Assembly (NCBI RefSeq): GCF_004798935.1
Contig: NZ_RAHT01000008.1
Span: forward strand, 106,973-170,972
Source of the DNA: Ningiella ruwaisensis
GTDB lineage: Bacteria > Pseudomonadota > Gammaproteobacteria > Enterobacterales > Alteromonadaceae
DNA length: 64,000 nucleotides
Direction of reading: 5' to 3'
Shown: positions 1 through 12,000 of the stretch, piece by piece
How the letters are laid out: each line of letters begins with the position of its first letter
Numbering within the stretch: position 1 is the stretch's first letter
Made by a program: the position numbers and the translations under genes
Notes under the pieces: generated by a model
The model's input: the letters and a program-made list of their open reading frames with translations, nothing else
What the model was told of the DNA's origin: nothing
Databases searched by the model: none

Positions 1-307
1 CCAATAAATGCGGGAACGCTTTTTGAGTGCCCCCATAGCCGCGAGAAAGCACCGCACACTTTACTCCCTGCGAAATAAAATGCGACGCTAAGGCAAGTAC
101 AACAGGTGTTTTGCCATTCCCGCCAACACTGATATTACCTACCACTACAACAGGCAGCTGAGGCCGATACACCTTTAGTATTCCAAATTGATAGGCAAGG
201 CGTCGCAATATGCTAAGCAGAAAGAATACAAGAGCCAGTGGCCACAGAAGAACAAGCCACCAATTTTTAACATGACGTAAATCTGAATACCACGCTTGGC
301 TTAACAC
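1..307 (-). CDS. lpxK: Tetraacyldisaccharide 4'-kinase LpxK, N-terminal part
   Basis: Inner-membrane kinase that phosphorylates the 4' position of the lipid A disaccharide precursor. Only about the first 102 residues lie in the window; the rest runs off the left edge. Reading the minus strand gives a short hydrophobic membrane segment (LALVFFLLS), then the P-loop region VVVVGNISVGGNGKTP, then SRGYGG, both hallmarks of LpxK. The likely start is a GTG at 305-307, since the frame has a stop just upstream. That places it 3 bases after the msbA stop, so the two are co-transcribed and probably translationally coupled. The comEC-msbA-lpxK order matches E. coli. Confident in family; the start codon is inferred. 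Confidence 0.93.
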   Translation of the reverse strand, partial: MLSQAWYSDLRHVKNWWLVLLWPLALVFFLLSILRRLAYQFGILKVYRPQLPVVVVGNISVGGNGKTPVVLALASHFISQGVKCAVLSRGYGGTQKAFPHLL

Positions 308-310
308 TAG

Positions 311-2065
311 TTAGCCTGCAAATTGCATTTTATGAAGCTGGGCATACATACCATCAGCATTTAACAAATCGTGATGAGAGCCAGACTCAATAATCTGCCC
401 ATCTTCCACCACTAAAATCAAATCCGCCGATTCGATAGTTGATAAACGATGCGCAACCACAATACTGGTGCGTGATTTTTGTAGCTCGTCCAAGGCATTC
501 TGAATGAATTTTTCAGACTCGGTATCAAGCGCAGAAGTGGCCTCATCAAGAATCAGGATAGGCGCATCGGCCAATATTGCCCGAGCTATTGCAATACGCT
601 GTCGCTGCCCGCCAGAAAGCATCAGACCATTTTCCCCAATGAGGGTATCAAAACCTTGTGACTGCTTTGCAACAAAGTCGGTGACATGCGCGATGTCAGA
701 TGCACGTTCAATTTGCTCGCGAGTCACCTGCTCCTGTTTTCCATACGCAATATTATTGGCAATCGTATCGTTAAACAATGTCACTTGTTGAGAGACCAGC
801 GCAAATTGTTTGCGTAAGCTGCGTAGTTTTATGTCTTGAATGTTGTGTCCATCTAACTCTATTACACCGCTGCTTGGCGCGTAAAAACGAGTAAGCAGGT
901 TAGACATGGTTGATTTGCCACTTCCTGAGCGCCCTACCAATGCAATAGTCTGACCAGGTTTGACTTCAAAGCTGACATTTTTAAGGGCTGGTTCGTTTTT
1001 AGTAGGATAGGTAAAGCTTACGTCTTTAAACGCCAGTGCGCCGCTTGCCCGCGCAATTTCTATTTCACCTTTGTCCTCTTCATCCTCGTTATCCAATATT
1101 TCAAAAATACTCGCACAGGCAGCCATGCCTTTTTGAAATTCGGTATTGACGGTAGTAAGCATTTTCAAAGGTTTCAGCAACATGATCATGCAAACCAGCA
1201 CATTCATGAACACGCCAATGGTTAGTTTTTCGACCATGGTAGGCGTGCTGGCAACAAACAAGACCACCGCAAGCGCAATTGACGCGATGATTTGAATGCT
1301 TGAAACACTTAATATTTGTGAAGTAACAAGCTTCATGGTTTGCTGACGGTTTTGATTGTTTCGCTGTGAAAATCGCTTCGACTCAAGCGCCTGGCCGTCG
1401 TGCATCAATACAACTTTGTGCCCTTTTACGGCCTGCTCTATTGATGAAGTCAAAGAGCCCATTGCCGCTTGAATGGCTTTACTTACCTTGCGAAAACGTT
1501 TGCTCACATAAGTCACAATAAGCGCGACAATAGGCCCAATAAACAAGAAGATGAGCGAAAGTTGCCAAGAGTAGTAAAACATTACGGCTAATAAGCCAAT
1601 AACAAGCGCGCCTTCGCGCACCAGAGTTAACAATGCCTTTCCGGCCGCATTTCTTATTTGTTCTGTGTCATAAATTATTTTTGAAATAAGTGCGCCACTA
1701 GAAGTGTGGTCATGAAATTCAGTAGGTAAATGAATATATTTATCAAAAAGCTCCTGACGCATCGTCATGACAATTTTGGTCCCCACATACTCCAAAGTAT
1801 AGGTACCCATAAAATTAAAGACACCACGCAGTAAAAATAGGGGCACCACAAAATAAGCGGCTAATTTCAAATAATTATAGTTACCCGTATTTAGACTGTT
1901 ATCGATAAGAGGCTGTAGCTGCATAAACACAAAAGTATCGACAGCTGAGTAGCCAATCATGCCGATAATTGCCACCAGAAATAACACTTTATAAGGGCGC
2001 AAATAGGTCAGAAAACGACGAATGATTTTTTTGGTGACAGGCTTTTTTGTTACAGGGATATTCAT
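311..2065 (-). CDS. msbA: Lipid A export ATP-binding/permease protein MsbA
   Basis: Homodimeric ABC exporter that flips core-lipid A across the inner membrane. About 584 residues, the usual length. The N-terminal half holds six hydrophobic membrane segments. The C-terminal nucleotide-binding domain has Walker A GRSGSGKS (about residues 378-385), the signature LSGGQRQR (about 483), Walker B LILDEATSALD and a downstream H-loop (VAHRLST). The frame can also be opened at a TTG one codon earlier (2068), but the ATG at 2065 gives the natural MNIPVTKK start. It lies between comEC (75 bases upstream) and lpxK (3 bases downstream), so substrate synthesis and export are linked in one unit. Confidence 0.97.
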   Translation of the reverse strand: MNIPVTKKPVTKKIIRRFLTYLRPYKVLFLVAIIGMIGYSAVDTFVFMQLQPLIDNSLNTGNYNYLKLAAYFVVPLFLLRGVFNFMGTYTLEYVGTKIVMTMRQELFDKYIHLPTEFHDHTSSGALISKIIYDTEQIRNAAGKALLTLVREGALVIGLLAVMFYYSWQLSLIFLFIGPIVALIVTYVSKRFRKVSKAIQAAMGSLTSSIEQAVKGHKVVLMHDGQALESKRFSQRNNQNRQQTMKLVTSQILSVSSIQIIASIALAVVLFVASTPTMVEKLTIGVFMNVLVCMIMLLKPLKMLTTVNTEFQKGMAACASIFEILDNEDEEDKGEIEIARASGALAFKDVSFTYPTKNEPALKNVSFEVKPGQTIALVGRSGSGKSTMSNLLTRFYAPSSGVIELDGHNIQDIKLRSLRKQFALVSQQVTLFNDTIANNIAYGKQEQVTREQIERASDIAHVTDFVAKQSQGFDTLIGENGLMLSGGQRQRIAIARAILADAPILILDEATSALDTESEKFIQNALDELQKSRTSIVVAHRLSTIESADLILVVEDGQIIESGSHHDLLNADGMYAQLHKMQFAG

Positions 2066-2140
2066 CAATACAGATTGGGATCTTATTTAATTTATTTCGC
2101 AAGTATACCAGATAGTTAGAGCAAGACCTAAACATCAGCG

Positions 2141-4753
2141 TCACTTAACTTTAAAATACCAGCGCGAGTATTCATCATCCCGATAGCTACTTATTTTATA
2201 TAAATCATCAGTAGATGCTTTCGCATGCAGCGAAACGGAAAAACGAATGCGTATCGCGCCATTTCTCCCCGTTTCATAAAGCGCCTGAGCTGTGTCTTGA
2301 TAGCGCTCTACAACCTTTTGATGCGGAAAGTTCCAGCGATTATACAAACCGGATTGAAAAATCACCGTCTGTGCTGAAACAGCGTTGACAAAGGCTGGAG
2401 TGGATGAGCTTTCACTTCCGTGATGAGGAGCAAGAAGAATATCAGCGTTAAGCGCGTCAAGATCTCCATCTTGCGACGAATAATAACTCAGCATTGCCGT
2501 TTCAGCTTCATGCTCAATGTCACCCGCAAACAATACTTTTGTTCCGTTAACATTGAGCATCAGCACACAACTGTCATTATTGTTATCTCCCGATGTTTGC
2601 TCAAGGGGCCAAAGCGCTTGAACACTGACAAACTTATTCATCTGCCAGCGCTGACCAGCAATACAATCATCGCGCACACTGTGCGTTGACAGGATCTCAA
2701 TGTGAGACTGTAAAAAAGCCAAACCACCCGCGTGATCGTTGTCAAAATGACTAATAAAGACGCGGGAAAGTCGCTCAACTCTCTGTCCTTTCAAGTAAGG
2801 ATAAATCACAGATTCAGCCATGGAAAATCCCGACGGCGAAGCGCTGCCGGTATCAAACAACCATGCGTTTTCGTCCTGGTGGCTATTTGCCGCTGGCAAA
2901 TTCATTGCTAAGGCCTCTGACATACGAGGTCTTGATGATGTTTGTTGATTGATTAATAAAGCCGCACTGCTTTGCCCAACGTCAAATACAATTAACTCAA
3001 TTTCGGCATTTTTATTTATTTTACTGGTAACATTTTTATCCATAATTTTTTTATCCACGCCAAGCGCTAATTGAGAAAGGCTTTCACTTACGTGCATGTT
3101 ATCCGGAATTGTCTTACTGACGATTAGCAAACACCCAAACGCGACCATCCTTTTGCGCCATTTCATAAAAGGAAGTAACAAGAGTAAGATGACTATCGCA
3201 ATCGTTATCAAAACAGAAAGATCGGGAGATTGAACCACAAAGCCCGAGGCTATATGTTGAGCGCTCAAATACTTCATGATGTCGATGCAAACACCCATAA
3301 TCTTATCTGCCCAAATAAATAATGTGGGCATATCTAAACCAAAAAGCATAGATGCGCTTGCAATAAGCGTTAAAGGCACCAGTACCATGCTCACTATTGG
3401 CACAAGCAGAAGATTTGCGATAATTCCGAACATTGGAATGTGCCCAAATGCATACCAACTAAGCGGTAAAGTGACAGCAGATAACCAAAATTGCAGTTTT
3501 ATCATTAGCCAAAAATTAGAGCAAAAACGAAAGAATGCTGATTTTACCCTTGTATAGCCTTGCTCATAGCTATCGTTTTTGCTGTCGTTTAATGTCTGTT
3601 TTGTTGCGTATCCTTGCGCTTTAAAACGCCATAAAAATAACCAAATGCTGACAACGGCTAAAAAACTAAACCAAAAACTTAAACCTAATATACTCAATGG
3701 GAAAAATAAGAATATGAGGCAGCACAAATGTAAAAAGATGCTGATTAAACGCCAGTGCTGATTAAACACGAGCAGGTAAACGCCAAGCGCCATCGCAATG
3801 AGAGCTCGAACAACGGGGATCTCAAAGCCTGCAAGATAGCCATAAATAATACAAATACCGGCTGCAAGCACAAAATAGACTGGATTAAGCTGTAGCTGCC
3901 TGTGAAAAAATAGACTTAGCAAATAAGCAAGCGGTCGCTTAAAAAGCAATACACAGAAACTGAATACGACACCTACATGCAGTCCCGATATTGCAAATAA
4001 GTGCGCGGTTCCGCTTATTTGCAAGAGTTCCCAATCATCGTCGCTAAAATCTCCCCGATAACCAAAACTCAGTGCACTTAGCCACGAAGTCGTTTTTAGA
4101 GAATGCCTGGCAAGCTCGTTAATTGCCCGCTGTCGCAATGAAGAACTCGCATTAAGTATTTCGTTTGAAGGACTATTTATCACATAGCCACTTGCAACTA
4201 TATTTTTACCTGCCAACCATTTTTGGTAATTGAAGCTATGCGGATTAGCAAGGCTTGAAGGTGGTTTGAGTTTTACCAGGAGCTTAAGCTTTTGACCTTG
4301 CTGAATATGAAATGACGGTTTATACCACGAGAGTCTAACTTCAGGTTCTGTATAGAGCCTGTACTTGCCTGCGCGGGCTAACTCAACATTAAAGCGAAGC
4401 GAAGAGATTCCCTCAAGTGAATCTTGTTGTTCCGATTTGTTAAGTGACGGCGAAATTACCGATGTGACGCGCGCTTCAATGATGATATTTTGATGAAATA
4501 TTGCATCATTGAGTTGCCATTGACTATACCAATGCCCCATACTTGAGGCCCATGCAAAAGCCAGTAAAGCGCCCACGCAGCAGGCCGATAAGGTAGGTAA
4601 TGACTTAACTGGCGTTAAATGTACGAATATAACGAGCAATAAACTGCAGACTATCAATGAAACGCCTGGCAATTTAGGCCATAATATAGAACTTAAGAAT
4701 ACGGCAATAAACACACAAAGTGTCTTGTCAGTAACGCTCAATTTCAACCTCAA
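2141..4753 (-). CDS. comEC: ComEC/Rec2-family DNA internalization protein
   Basis: Multi-pass inner-membrane channel that takes single-stranded DNA into the cytoplasm during natural transformation. 870 residues in three parts: an N-terminal DUF4131-like region with membrane helices; a central competence domain containing GTAHLFAISGLHVGVVFSF followed by many hydrophobic helices; and a C-terminal metallo-beta-lactamase-like domain with DVGQSSAALLI, SHFDNDHAGG and APHHGSESSS. The MBL metal motifs look intact, in line with a nuclease role proposed for the family. No ATG suits the 5' end; the frame opens with TTG at 4753, so the start is uncertain. It precedes msbA, as ycaI does in E. coli. No other competence gene is in the window. 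Confidence 0.93.
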   Translation of the reverse strand: MRLKLSVTDKTLCVFIAVFLSSILWPKLPGVSLIVCSLLLVIFVHLTPVKSLPTLSACCVGALLAFAWASSMGHWYSQWQLNDAIFHQNIIIEARVTSVISPSLNKSEQQDSLEGISSLRFNVELARAGKYRLYTEPEVRLSWYKPSFHIQQGQKLKLLVKLKPPSSLANPHSFNYQKWLAGKNIVASGYVINSPSNEILNASSSLRQRAINELARHSLKTTSWLSALSFGYRGDFSDDDWELLQISGTAHLFAISGLHVGVVFSFCVLLFKRPLAYLLSLFFHRQLQLNPVYFVLAAGICIIYGYLAGFEIPVVRALIAMALGVYLLVFNQHWRLISIFLHLCCLIFLFFPLSILGLSFWFSFLAVVSIWLFLWRFKAQGYATKQTLNDSKNDSYEQGYTRVKSAFFRFCSNFWLMIKLQFWLSAVTLPLSWYAFGHIPMFGIIANLLLVPIVSMVLVPLTLIASASMLFGLDMPTLFIWADKIMGVCIDIMKYLSAQHIASGFVVQSPDLSVLITIAIVILLLLLPFMKWRKRMVAFGCLLIVSKTIPDNMHVSESLSQLALGVDKKIMDKNVTSKINKNAEIELIVFDVGQSSAALLINQQTSSRPRMSEALAMNLPAANSHQDENAWLFDTGSASPSGFSMAESVIYPYLKGQRVERLSRVFISHFDNDHAGGLAFLQSHIEILSTHSVRDDCIAGQRWQMNKFVSVQALWPLEQTSGDNNNDSCVLMLNVNGTKVLFAGDIEHEAETAMLSYYSSQDGDLDALNADILLAPHHGSESSSTPAFVNAVSAQTVIFQSGLYNRWNFPHQKVVERYQDTAQALYETGRNGAIRIRFSVSLHAKASTDDLYKISSYRDDEYSRWYFKVK

Positions 4754-4841
4754 TGCGAATAGTAAACAAATTAGCGCTCGTACCAGTCAGTTGGCTAAAC
4801 ACAATGTTTAAAAGAAGTTTTAACAAATATGCTTAGAAAAT

Positions 4842-5354
4842 ATGCCTAGAAAATTTATTAAGCGATATTTACCTGATCACAAAACCGTGATTGCCAATAA
4901 ATCACTCAAGATTTTTGGTAGCTTGCTGCACGATCCTAATCTCTGGCATCTAAACAGGCGCTCGGCAAAAGGCGCCTTTGGCCTGGGACTCTTTTTTGCA
5001 TTTTGGCCTGTTCCTTTTCAAATGGTATTGTCTGCTGCAATGGCAATTCCGCTGCGTGTTAACCTGCCCTTATCCATTGCAACCGTCTGGATCACTAACC
5101 CACTTACCATGCCACCTATATTTTATTGCGCTTATCTTGTAGGGAGTACTGTACTTGGGACTGAAATGTCGCAGTTTCATTTTGAATTGAGCTGGGCATG
5201 GGTAGCTGAATCACTGACTACCTTCGGACCTGCCTTTTTGTTGGGCTGTTTAATATGTTCAATTATTGCTGGCGCAATTGGCTATTTTGGAATGGACTGG
5301 GTTTGGAGATGGTCGGTCAATCGTGCATGGCGCAAGCGCTTTGACAAGGTCTAA
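4842..5354 (+). CDS. DUF2062 family membrane protein
   Basis: 170-residue protein with a basic N-terminus (MPRKFIKRYLPDHK) followed by the DUF2062 core: a predicted re-entrant or membrane region with FALGLFFAFWPVPFQMVLSA-like composition, the TNPLTMPPIFY motif, and a C-terminal membrane segment (FLLGCLICSIIAGAIGYFG). The TNPxTMPP segment is the best family mark. The molecular role is unknown. It is transcribed divergently from comEC and runs towards ligA, whose stop lies 26 bases after its own stop. No clear terminator separates them. Confidence 0.85.
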   Translation: MPRKFIKRYLPDHKTVIANKSLKIFGSLLHDPNLWHLNRRSAKGAFGLGLFFAFWPVPFQMVLSAAMAIPLRVNLPLSIATVWITNPLTMPPIFYCAYLVGSTVLGTEMSQFHFELSWAWVAESLTTFGPAFLLGCLICSIIAGAIGYFGMDWVWRWSVNRAWRKRFDKV

Positions 5355-5379
5355 ACGGTATTTATCAAAGCGCGAAAAC

Positions 5380-7425
<2,046 letters not shown>

Positions 7426-7451
7426 TTATTAGGTTAGTGCCTGGACGCGCG

Positions 7452-9017
7452 CTATCGCGAGTATCGGCTGCGTTCAAATACACGAATCCGCTCACTGTAT
7501 TGCTGTAAGCTTTGTTTTGATAAAGGCACTTTATTTCCATCGAGTATCTTACAGCCGAATTCTTCAGATATTTTACGCGCAGCATTATGCATCATATTAA
7601 ATACTTGCTGCGCTTCCCCATCAATTGGCAGCATCATAAAAAGCGAAACACCGTAGGTGGAAAAGTTTTCAATATTATCTATATCAAACACTCCCGGCTT
7701 AAACATATTCGTTAGGCTAAATAAAATAGGGCCCTTTCCATTTGTGTTCACATGACGATGGAAGATATCGTGCTCACCAAATTTAAAGCCTAAGGTCAGC
7801 AACATTGGCAGAAGTGCCGCCCCACTAATTGGATTATCGTCGCTCGCACGCACATTAAGCACTAACACATCTGACTCTGGTGGATGCTCCTGACGAGATT
7901 GCTCGTTTGTACCTTCGCTGCTTTTAATTTGTGTATCTGCCTGATTATCGATGCTGGCATCAGTGCCACGGGATGGTTCATTTTCTGCACTTTGTGAAGA
8001 TTCAAAATCGATACGCATTTGATCTTCAGCTTTTTTACTTGCGGCATCAAGCTTGGGTTCCTTTCGAATTTTTTCGGCAAGTGTTTTGCGTTTACCGCGC
8101 ATAAGACGTTTCGTTTTTTCAGCAAAACTTAACTCTTTTTCTACGCCTTCAACCGGCTTGATTTTTTCCTTGTCATCATCGCCAGTAGCTTCTGAATTTG
8201 TTGATGCGATTGGCTCCTTTACAGCAGCACTTGGTTTATCATTATCTTTTAAAGAAGCAGCATTAGAAACAGGGCCTTGCTGGACATCAAGTGAAAAGTC
8301 AGGTGCAGATTCAAAAGGCTGTTTTTCTGATGAAGATGCATCTTTATTTGTGTTTGTCAGTTCTTGGGCATGCGTGGTGCTTTTATTCTGATTAGCATCA
8401 GTCTCACGCTCCGCCTGATCTTTTGTCTTTTTTAACAAAAATCCTGGAGGTTCAGGAATGGGACCAAAATCGCTCGATTTCGCGGGATCGTCGCTTCGTT
8501 TTTCTTTTTGTTCTGGTTTCTTAAATCCTGGCTTGGGTTGCGTTACCACTCCCGCATAAACGGGACCGTCAGGCTTGGCGCGTTTGCTGTCCGCTCCCAT
8601 TTCTTCAGAAAAATGTTCTGCAACGTCATCATCGGTGATCACAACACGCTCAGGAGCATTACGCGTAATAGGCGTTGAAAATTGTGACGGTGCCAAGTCT
8701 TCCTCATCTTCGTCTTCATGGGCGCCCGGGCCATTATGAGCTTGAGATACATTGCCTTTGGCAGTTTGACTATTTGAACTGATAATGCGCGCTTCACTCA
8801 CACCGACATCGTCGTAATCATCATCAGAGAAATCGTCCAGTTCAACATCTTCGGCTAGATCGTCGTTTGAAAATCTGGGCTCATAGCCTCTTGGTTGAAA
8901 ACTGTTGGGGCGGCTTTGTTGTTTGTTTTTTCTGACCGTCCACCAGCCATGCGCCAAGATGCCCACGATGAACACGATCCCAATCACAAAAAAAGCAATT
9001 CGTAATTCTTCTTGCAT
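7452..9017 (-). CDS. zipA: Cell division protein ZipA
   Basis: Membrane anchor that binds the C-terminus of FtsZ and stabilises the Z ring. It begins with a single transmembrane helix (LRIAFFVIGIVFIVGILAHGWW), then a short basic stretch and an unusually long, low-complexity linker rich in D, E, K, S, P and Q (about residues 30-385), and ends with the folded FtsZ-binding ZipA domain (about 385-515; VLVLNVRASDDNPISGAALLPML). At 521 residues it is well over the 328 of E. coli ZipA, and the extra length is all in the disordered linker. GGACTG lies just before the ATG. It sits between smc and ligA. Confidence 0.94.
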   Translation of the reverse strand: MQEELRIAFFVIGIVFIVGILAHGWWTVRKNKQQSRPNSFQPRGYEPRFSNDDLAEDVELDDFSDDDYDDVGVSEARIISSNSQTAKGNVSQAHNGPGAHEDEDEEDLAPSQFSTPITRNAPERVVITDDDVAEHFSEEMGADSKRAKPDGPVYAGVVTQPKPGFKKPEQKEKRSDDPAKSSDFGPIPEPPGFLLKKTKDQAERETDANQNKSTTHAQELTNTNKDASSSEKQPFESAPDFSLDVQQGPVSNAASLKDNDKPSAAVKEPIASTNSEATGDDDKEKIKPVEGVEKELSFAEKTKRLMRGKRKTLAEKIRKEPKLDAASKKAEDQMRIDFESSQSAENEPSRGTDASIDNQADTQIKSSEGTNEQSRQEHPPESDVLVLNVRASDDNPISGAALLPMLLTLGFKFGEHDIFHRHVNTNGKGPILFSLTNMFKPGVFDIDNIENFSTYGVSLFMMLPIDGEAQQVFNMMHNAARKISEEFGCKILDGNKVPLSKQSLQQYSERIRVFERSRYSR

Positions 9018-9088
9018 TACAGTCCTTTATTTTTGTTATACCGCAATTTTGTTAATAACACTTGCTCTTAATTTTATTCTTATCTCGT

Positions 9089-12000
9089 TTATTCTGCGAT
9101 GGCGAGTGCTTCTTCCATATCTACTGAGACCATGCGTGATACGCCAGGTTCAGCCATAGTAACCCCGGTAAGGTGAGTCGCCATTTCCATCGCCACTTTA
9201 TTGTGCGTAATGTATATAAACTGCACCGTCTTTGACATTTCAGAGACTAGTTTACAGAATCGACCCACATTTGCATCATCTAAGGGCGCATCCACTTCAT
9301 CCAACAAGCAAAACGGTGCCGGATTAAGCCTGAATATCGCAAATACTAATGATAATGCGGTTAACGCTTTTTCACCACCGGATAATAGATGGATTGTACT
9401 ATTTTTCTTGCCCGGTGGCCTTGCCATTATCGTTACACCAGTCTCAAGCAAATCATCGTCCGTCAATGCCAGGTAAGCAGAACCACCCCCAAACACTTTT
9501 GGAAAAAGCGTTTTCAAATCCTCATTCACTTGGTCAAAGGTGTGTTTAAATTTTGCGCGTGTTTCTTTGTCGATCTTGCGCATTGCATTTTCAAGTGTTT
9601 CAAGCGCTTGGGTCAAATCGGTGTTTTGATCGTCCAGATGCTGTTTTCGAACCGCCTGTTCTTCATACTCTTCTACTGCCGCTAAGTTCACTGCACCTAA
9701 ACGGGACAAACTTGCACTGACAGAATCGAGCTGCGACTGATACTCTTTTTCGTTGGCGTCATCGGGAAGGTTTTCAAGGACTTCCTTAACGTTCTGCTTC
9801 ATTTCTGCCAGTTGTTCAATAAACGACTGCGCTTTTACTTTTGCAGTTTGTGCACTTAACCGTTCGCTTTCGATTTTTTGTTTAATTTCGTCAATTTTCG
9901 CATTAATGCCTATTTGACCTTTTTCAATTGTCGCAATTTTCTCTTCGATATGTTCAAGTTCAACTTGTTTAGCCTGCTGTTGCTCGCTTAAGGCTTCTTT
10001 ACTTGCTAACATATCCTGCAACTTAGCCTGCTGATCTTCACTTGGTAAAAGCAGTGTCTCTGCTTCTTCTTGTAACAAGAGTATCTTTTCTTCATTCTCC
10101 TGAATTTGCAGATCTTTATTTTTGCGCTGTTCTTTGAGCAATTGGTAACTGTTTTGCAAACGTTGATTAAGTAGCATTTGCTCGTGCAAACGGCTTTGCA
10201 AGGACTGAAACTGGCCTTGTACAGCCTGAAGTTGAATTTGCAGACTTTGTTTATCAGACTCAAGGATAAGTTTTTGCGACTCAAGTTCGGCAGCATCAAT
10301 ACTCGCCTGCTCAATTTCTTCGGTTAAGCTCTCTGAGCTCATCTGCTCCTGAACAAGCATTTCTTCCTGCTTGGCAATATCGTCTAACAAACGACTGAGT
10401 CTTGCTTCAAATTGCGCTTTAACTTGCTTCGCATTTTCTACGTCGCGATTTAATAGCGCATGTGCATTTTGCGTTTCACGAAAATCTTGTTGCGCTTGCG
10501 AAACGTCACTGCGTTTAAGTTCGAACGCTTGTTCCTTAACGGAAACGATACCCATCTGCTTTTCTTTGTGCGCCGCTAATTGGCTTAACTGCTTTGTAAG
10601 CTCCGCAAGCCTTGCTTCCCGGATCACTTTCCCGTCTTCGTGCTTGGCCTTTGAAGCAAAAATAGCATGATTGATCAGATAGCCCTCGCGCGTAACGATG
10701 TATTCATTTTGGGCCAGTGAATCAAGCTTCTGATGTGCATCAATCAGTGTTTCTGCTAAAACATATTGGTTAAAAATATCGGGTACATGACTTTGCTTTA
10801 CTTTTTGTGCAAGCGTTCCGGGGGTTTTCTTCTCGCTGAAGTTGTCTTGAAATAGCAGAGTAGTTGCAAGCGCTTCGGCGTCTGTGCCTGCCGACTCTCG
10901 TCTTGAGCCTTCTTTCAACATATCCACTAGTTTTCTGCTTGTTATCCCCTCTATAACAAGCGTATCAGACTGCATCAGACTTATGGCATTGAGCGCAGTT
11001 TCAAGCGCTTTTTCATAACCCTCTTCGATACTAAATGCCTGCCAGGCAGGAAGGGTTTTAAAAGCATCGATAAAAGATGACGGGCTTTGCTGTTCACTTT
11101 GTTGGAGCGCACTTAAGGCATCAAAGTTTGCTTGAAGCTGAATCGCTTGCGTTTCTATCTGCTGCAGTACGCGTTGTTCATTTTCAAGGCTCTGCTTAAG
11201 ATCGGATAATTCAGACTCAAGCTGACTGGTATGCGTTGCCTGTTCATGCAATTTCTGGCTTAAATCTGAAAGATTTTCTTCAAGCCTCTGTATCTGGTCA
11301 TCTGACTGAGACTGATGCTGCTCAAGTTCGTCTTTAAGCTCGTGAATACGAGATTCTGTTCGCTGCTGTAAGCTTAAGGTTTGTTGAAGCTGACCGTGCT
11401 TTTGCTGCAAAGTCTGCTTTTGAGCGTGATAGGCGTCCTCTGCCTGCTTTAATTGGTGATTTGCCTCATCAAGTTTGTCCTGAAATTCGTATTGCTTTGC
11501 CTGAACCTCGTCTAACTGCGCCTGCAGGCTTTCTTTTTCCGGCTCACTTTCCATGATTTGCGCTTCTTGTTGCGCTAACTCATCAGTCATCCCGGTAAGC
11601 GCATGTTTTATTTGTTGCGTGGATTGTTTGAGCTGGTCAATTTCCGCCTGAATCTGACTACCGCGCTTGCGCGCAAACAACTGGGACTGTTCAAGTTTCG
11701 TTATATCGTTTCCAAGCTGATAAATTTGCTGTTGCAGATCGCTGATGGCTTGTTTGCTAATAGACTGATCGTTCTTCAAAGCTTGCAATCCCGACTCATC
11801 ACCTTGTTTGCCTGAAATAATTTCCTCTAGTTCCTGTTGATAGTCGGCAATGATATCGTCGGATTGCTTGAGTAATTCAGATTGAACGAGCCAGCGCATG
11901 GTAGCGAGCTGCGCTTTTAATAATCGCTCTTGCGCTTTAAGTTCTTTATAGCGAGTGGCAGCAGCGGCTTGACGCTTTAATTTAGCTAACTGATCGCCCA

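Noticed and set aside
8053..8391. 112-codon plus-strand reading frame inside zipA
   Set aside because: It is antisense to the low-complexity ZipA linker; the composition (many S, F, A) mirrors the charged linker codons, and there is no RBS.
9389..9685. 98-codon plus-strand frame near the smc 3' end
   Set aside because: It lies wholly antisense to the conserved ATPase region of smc and has no protein features.
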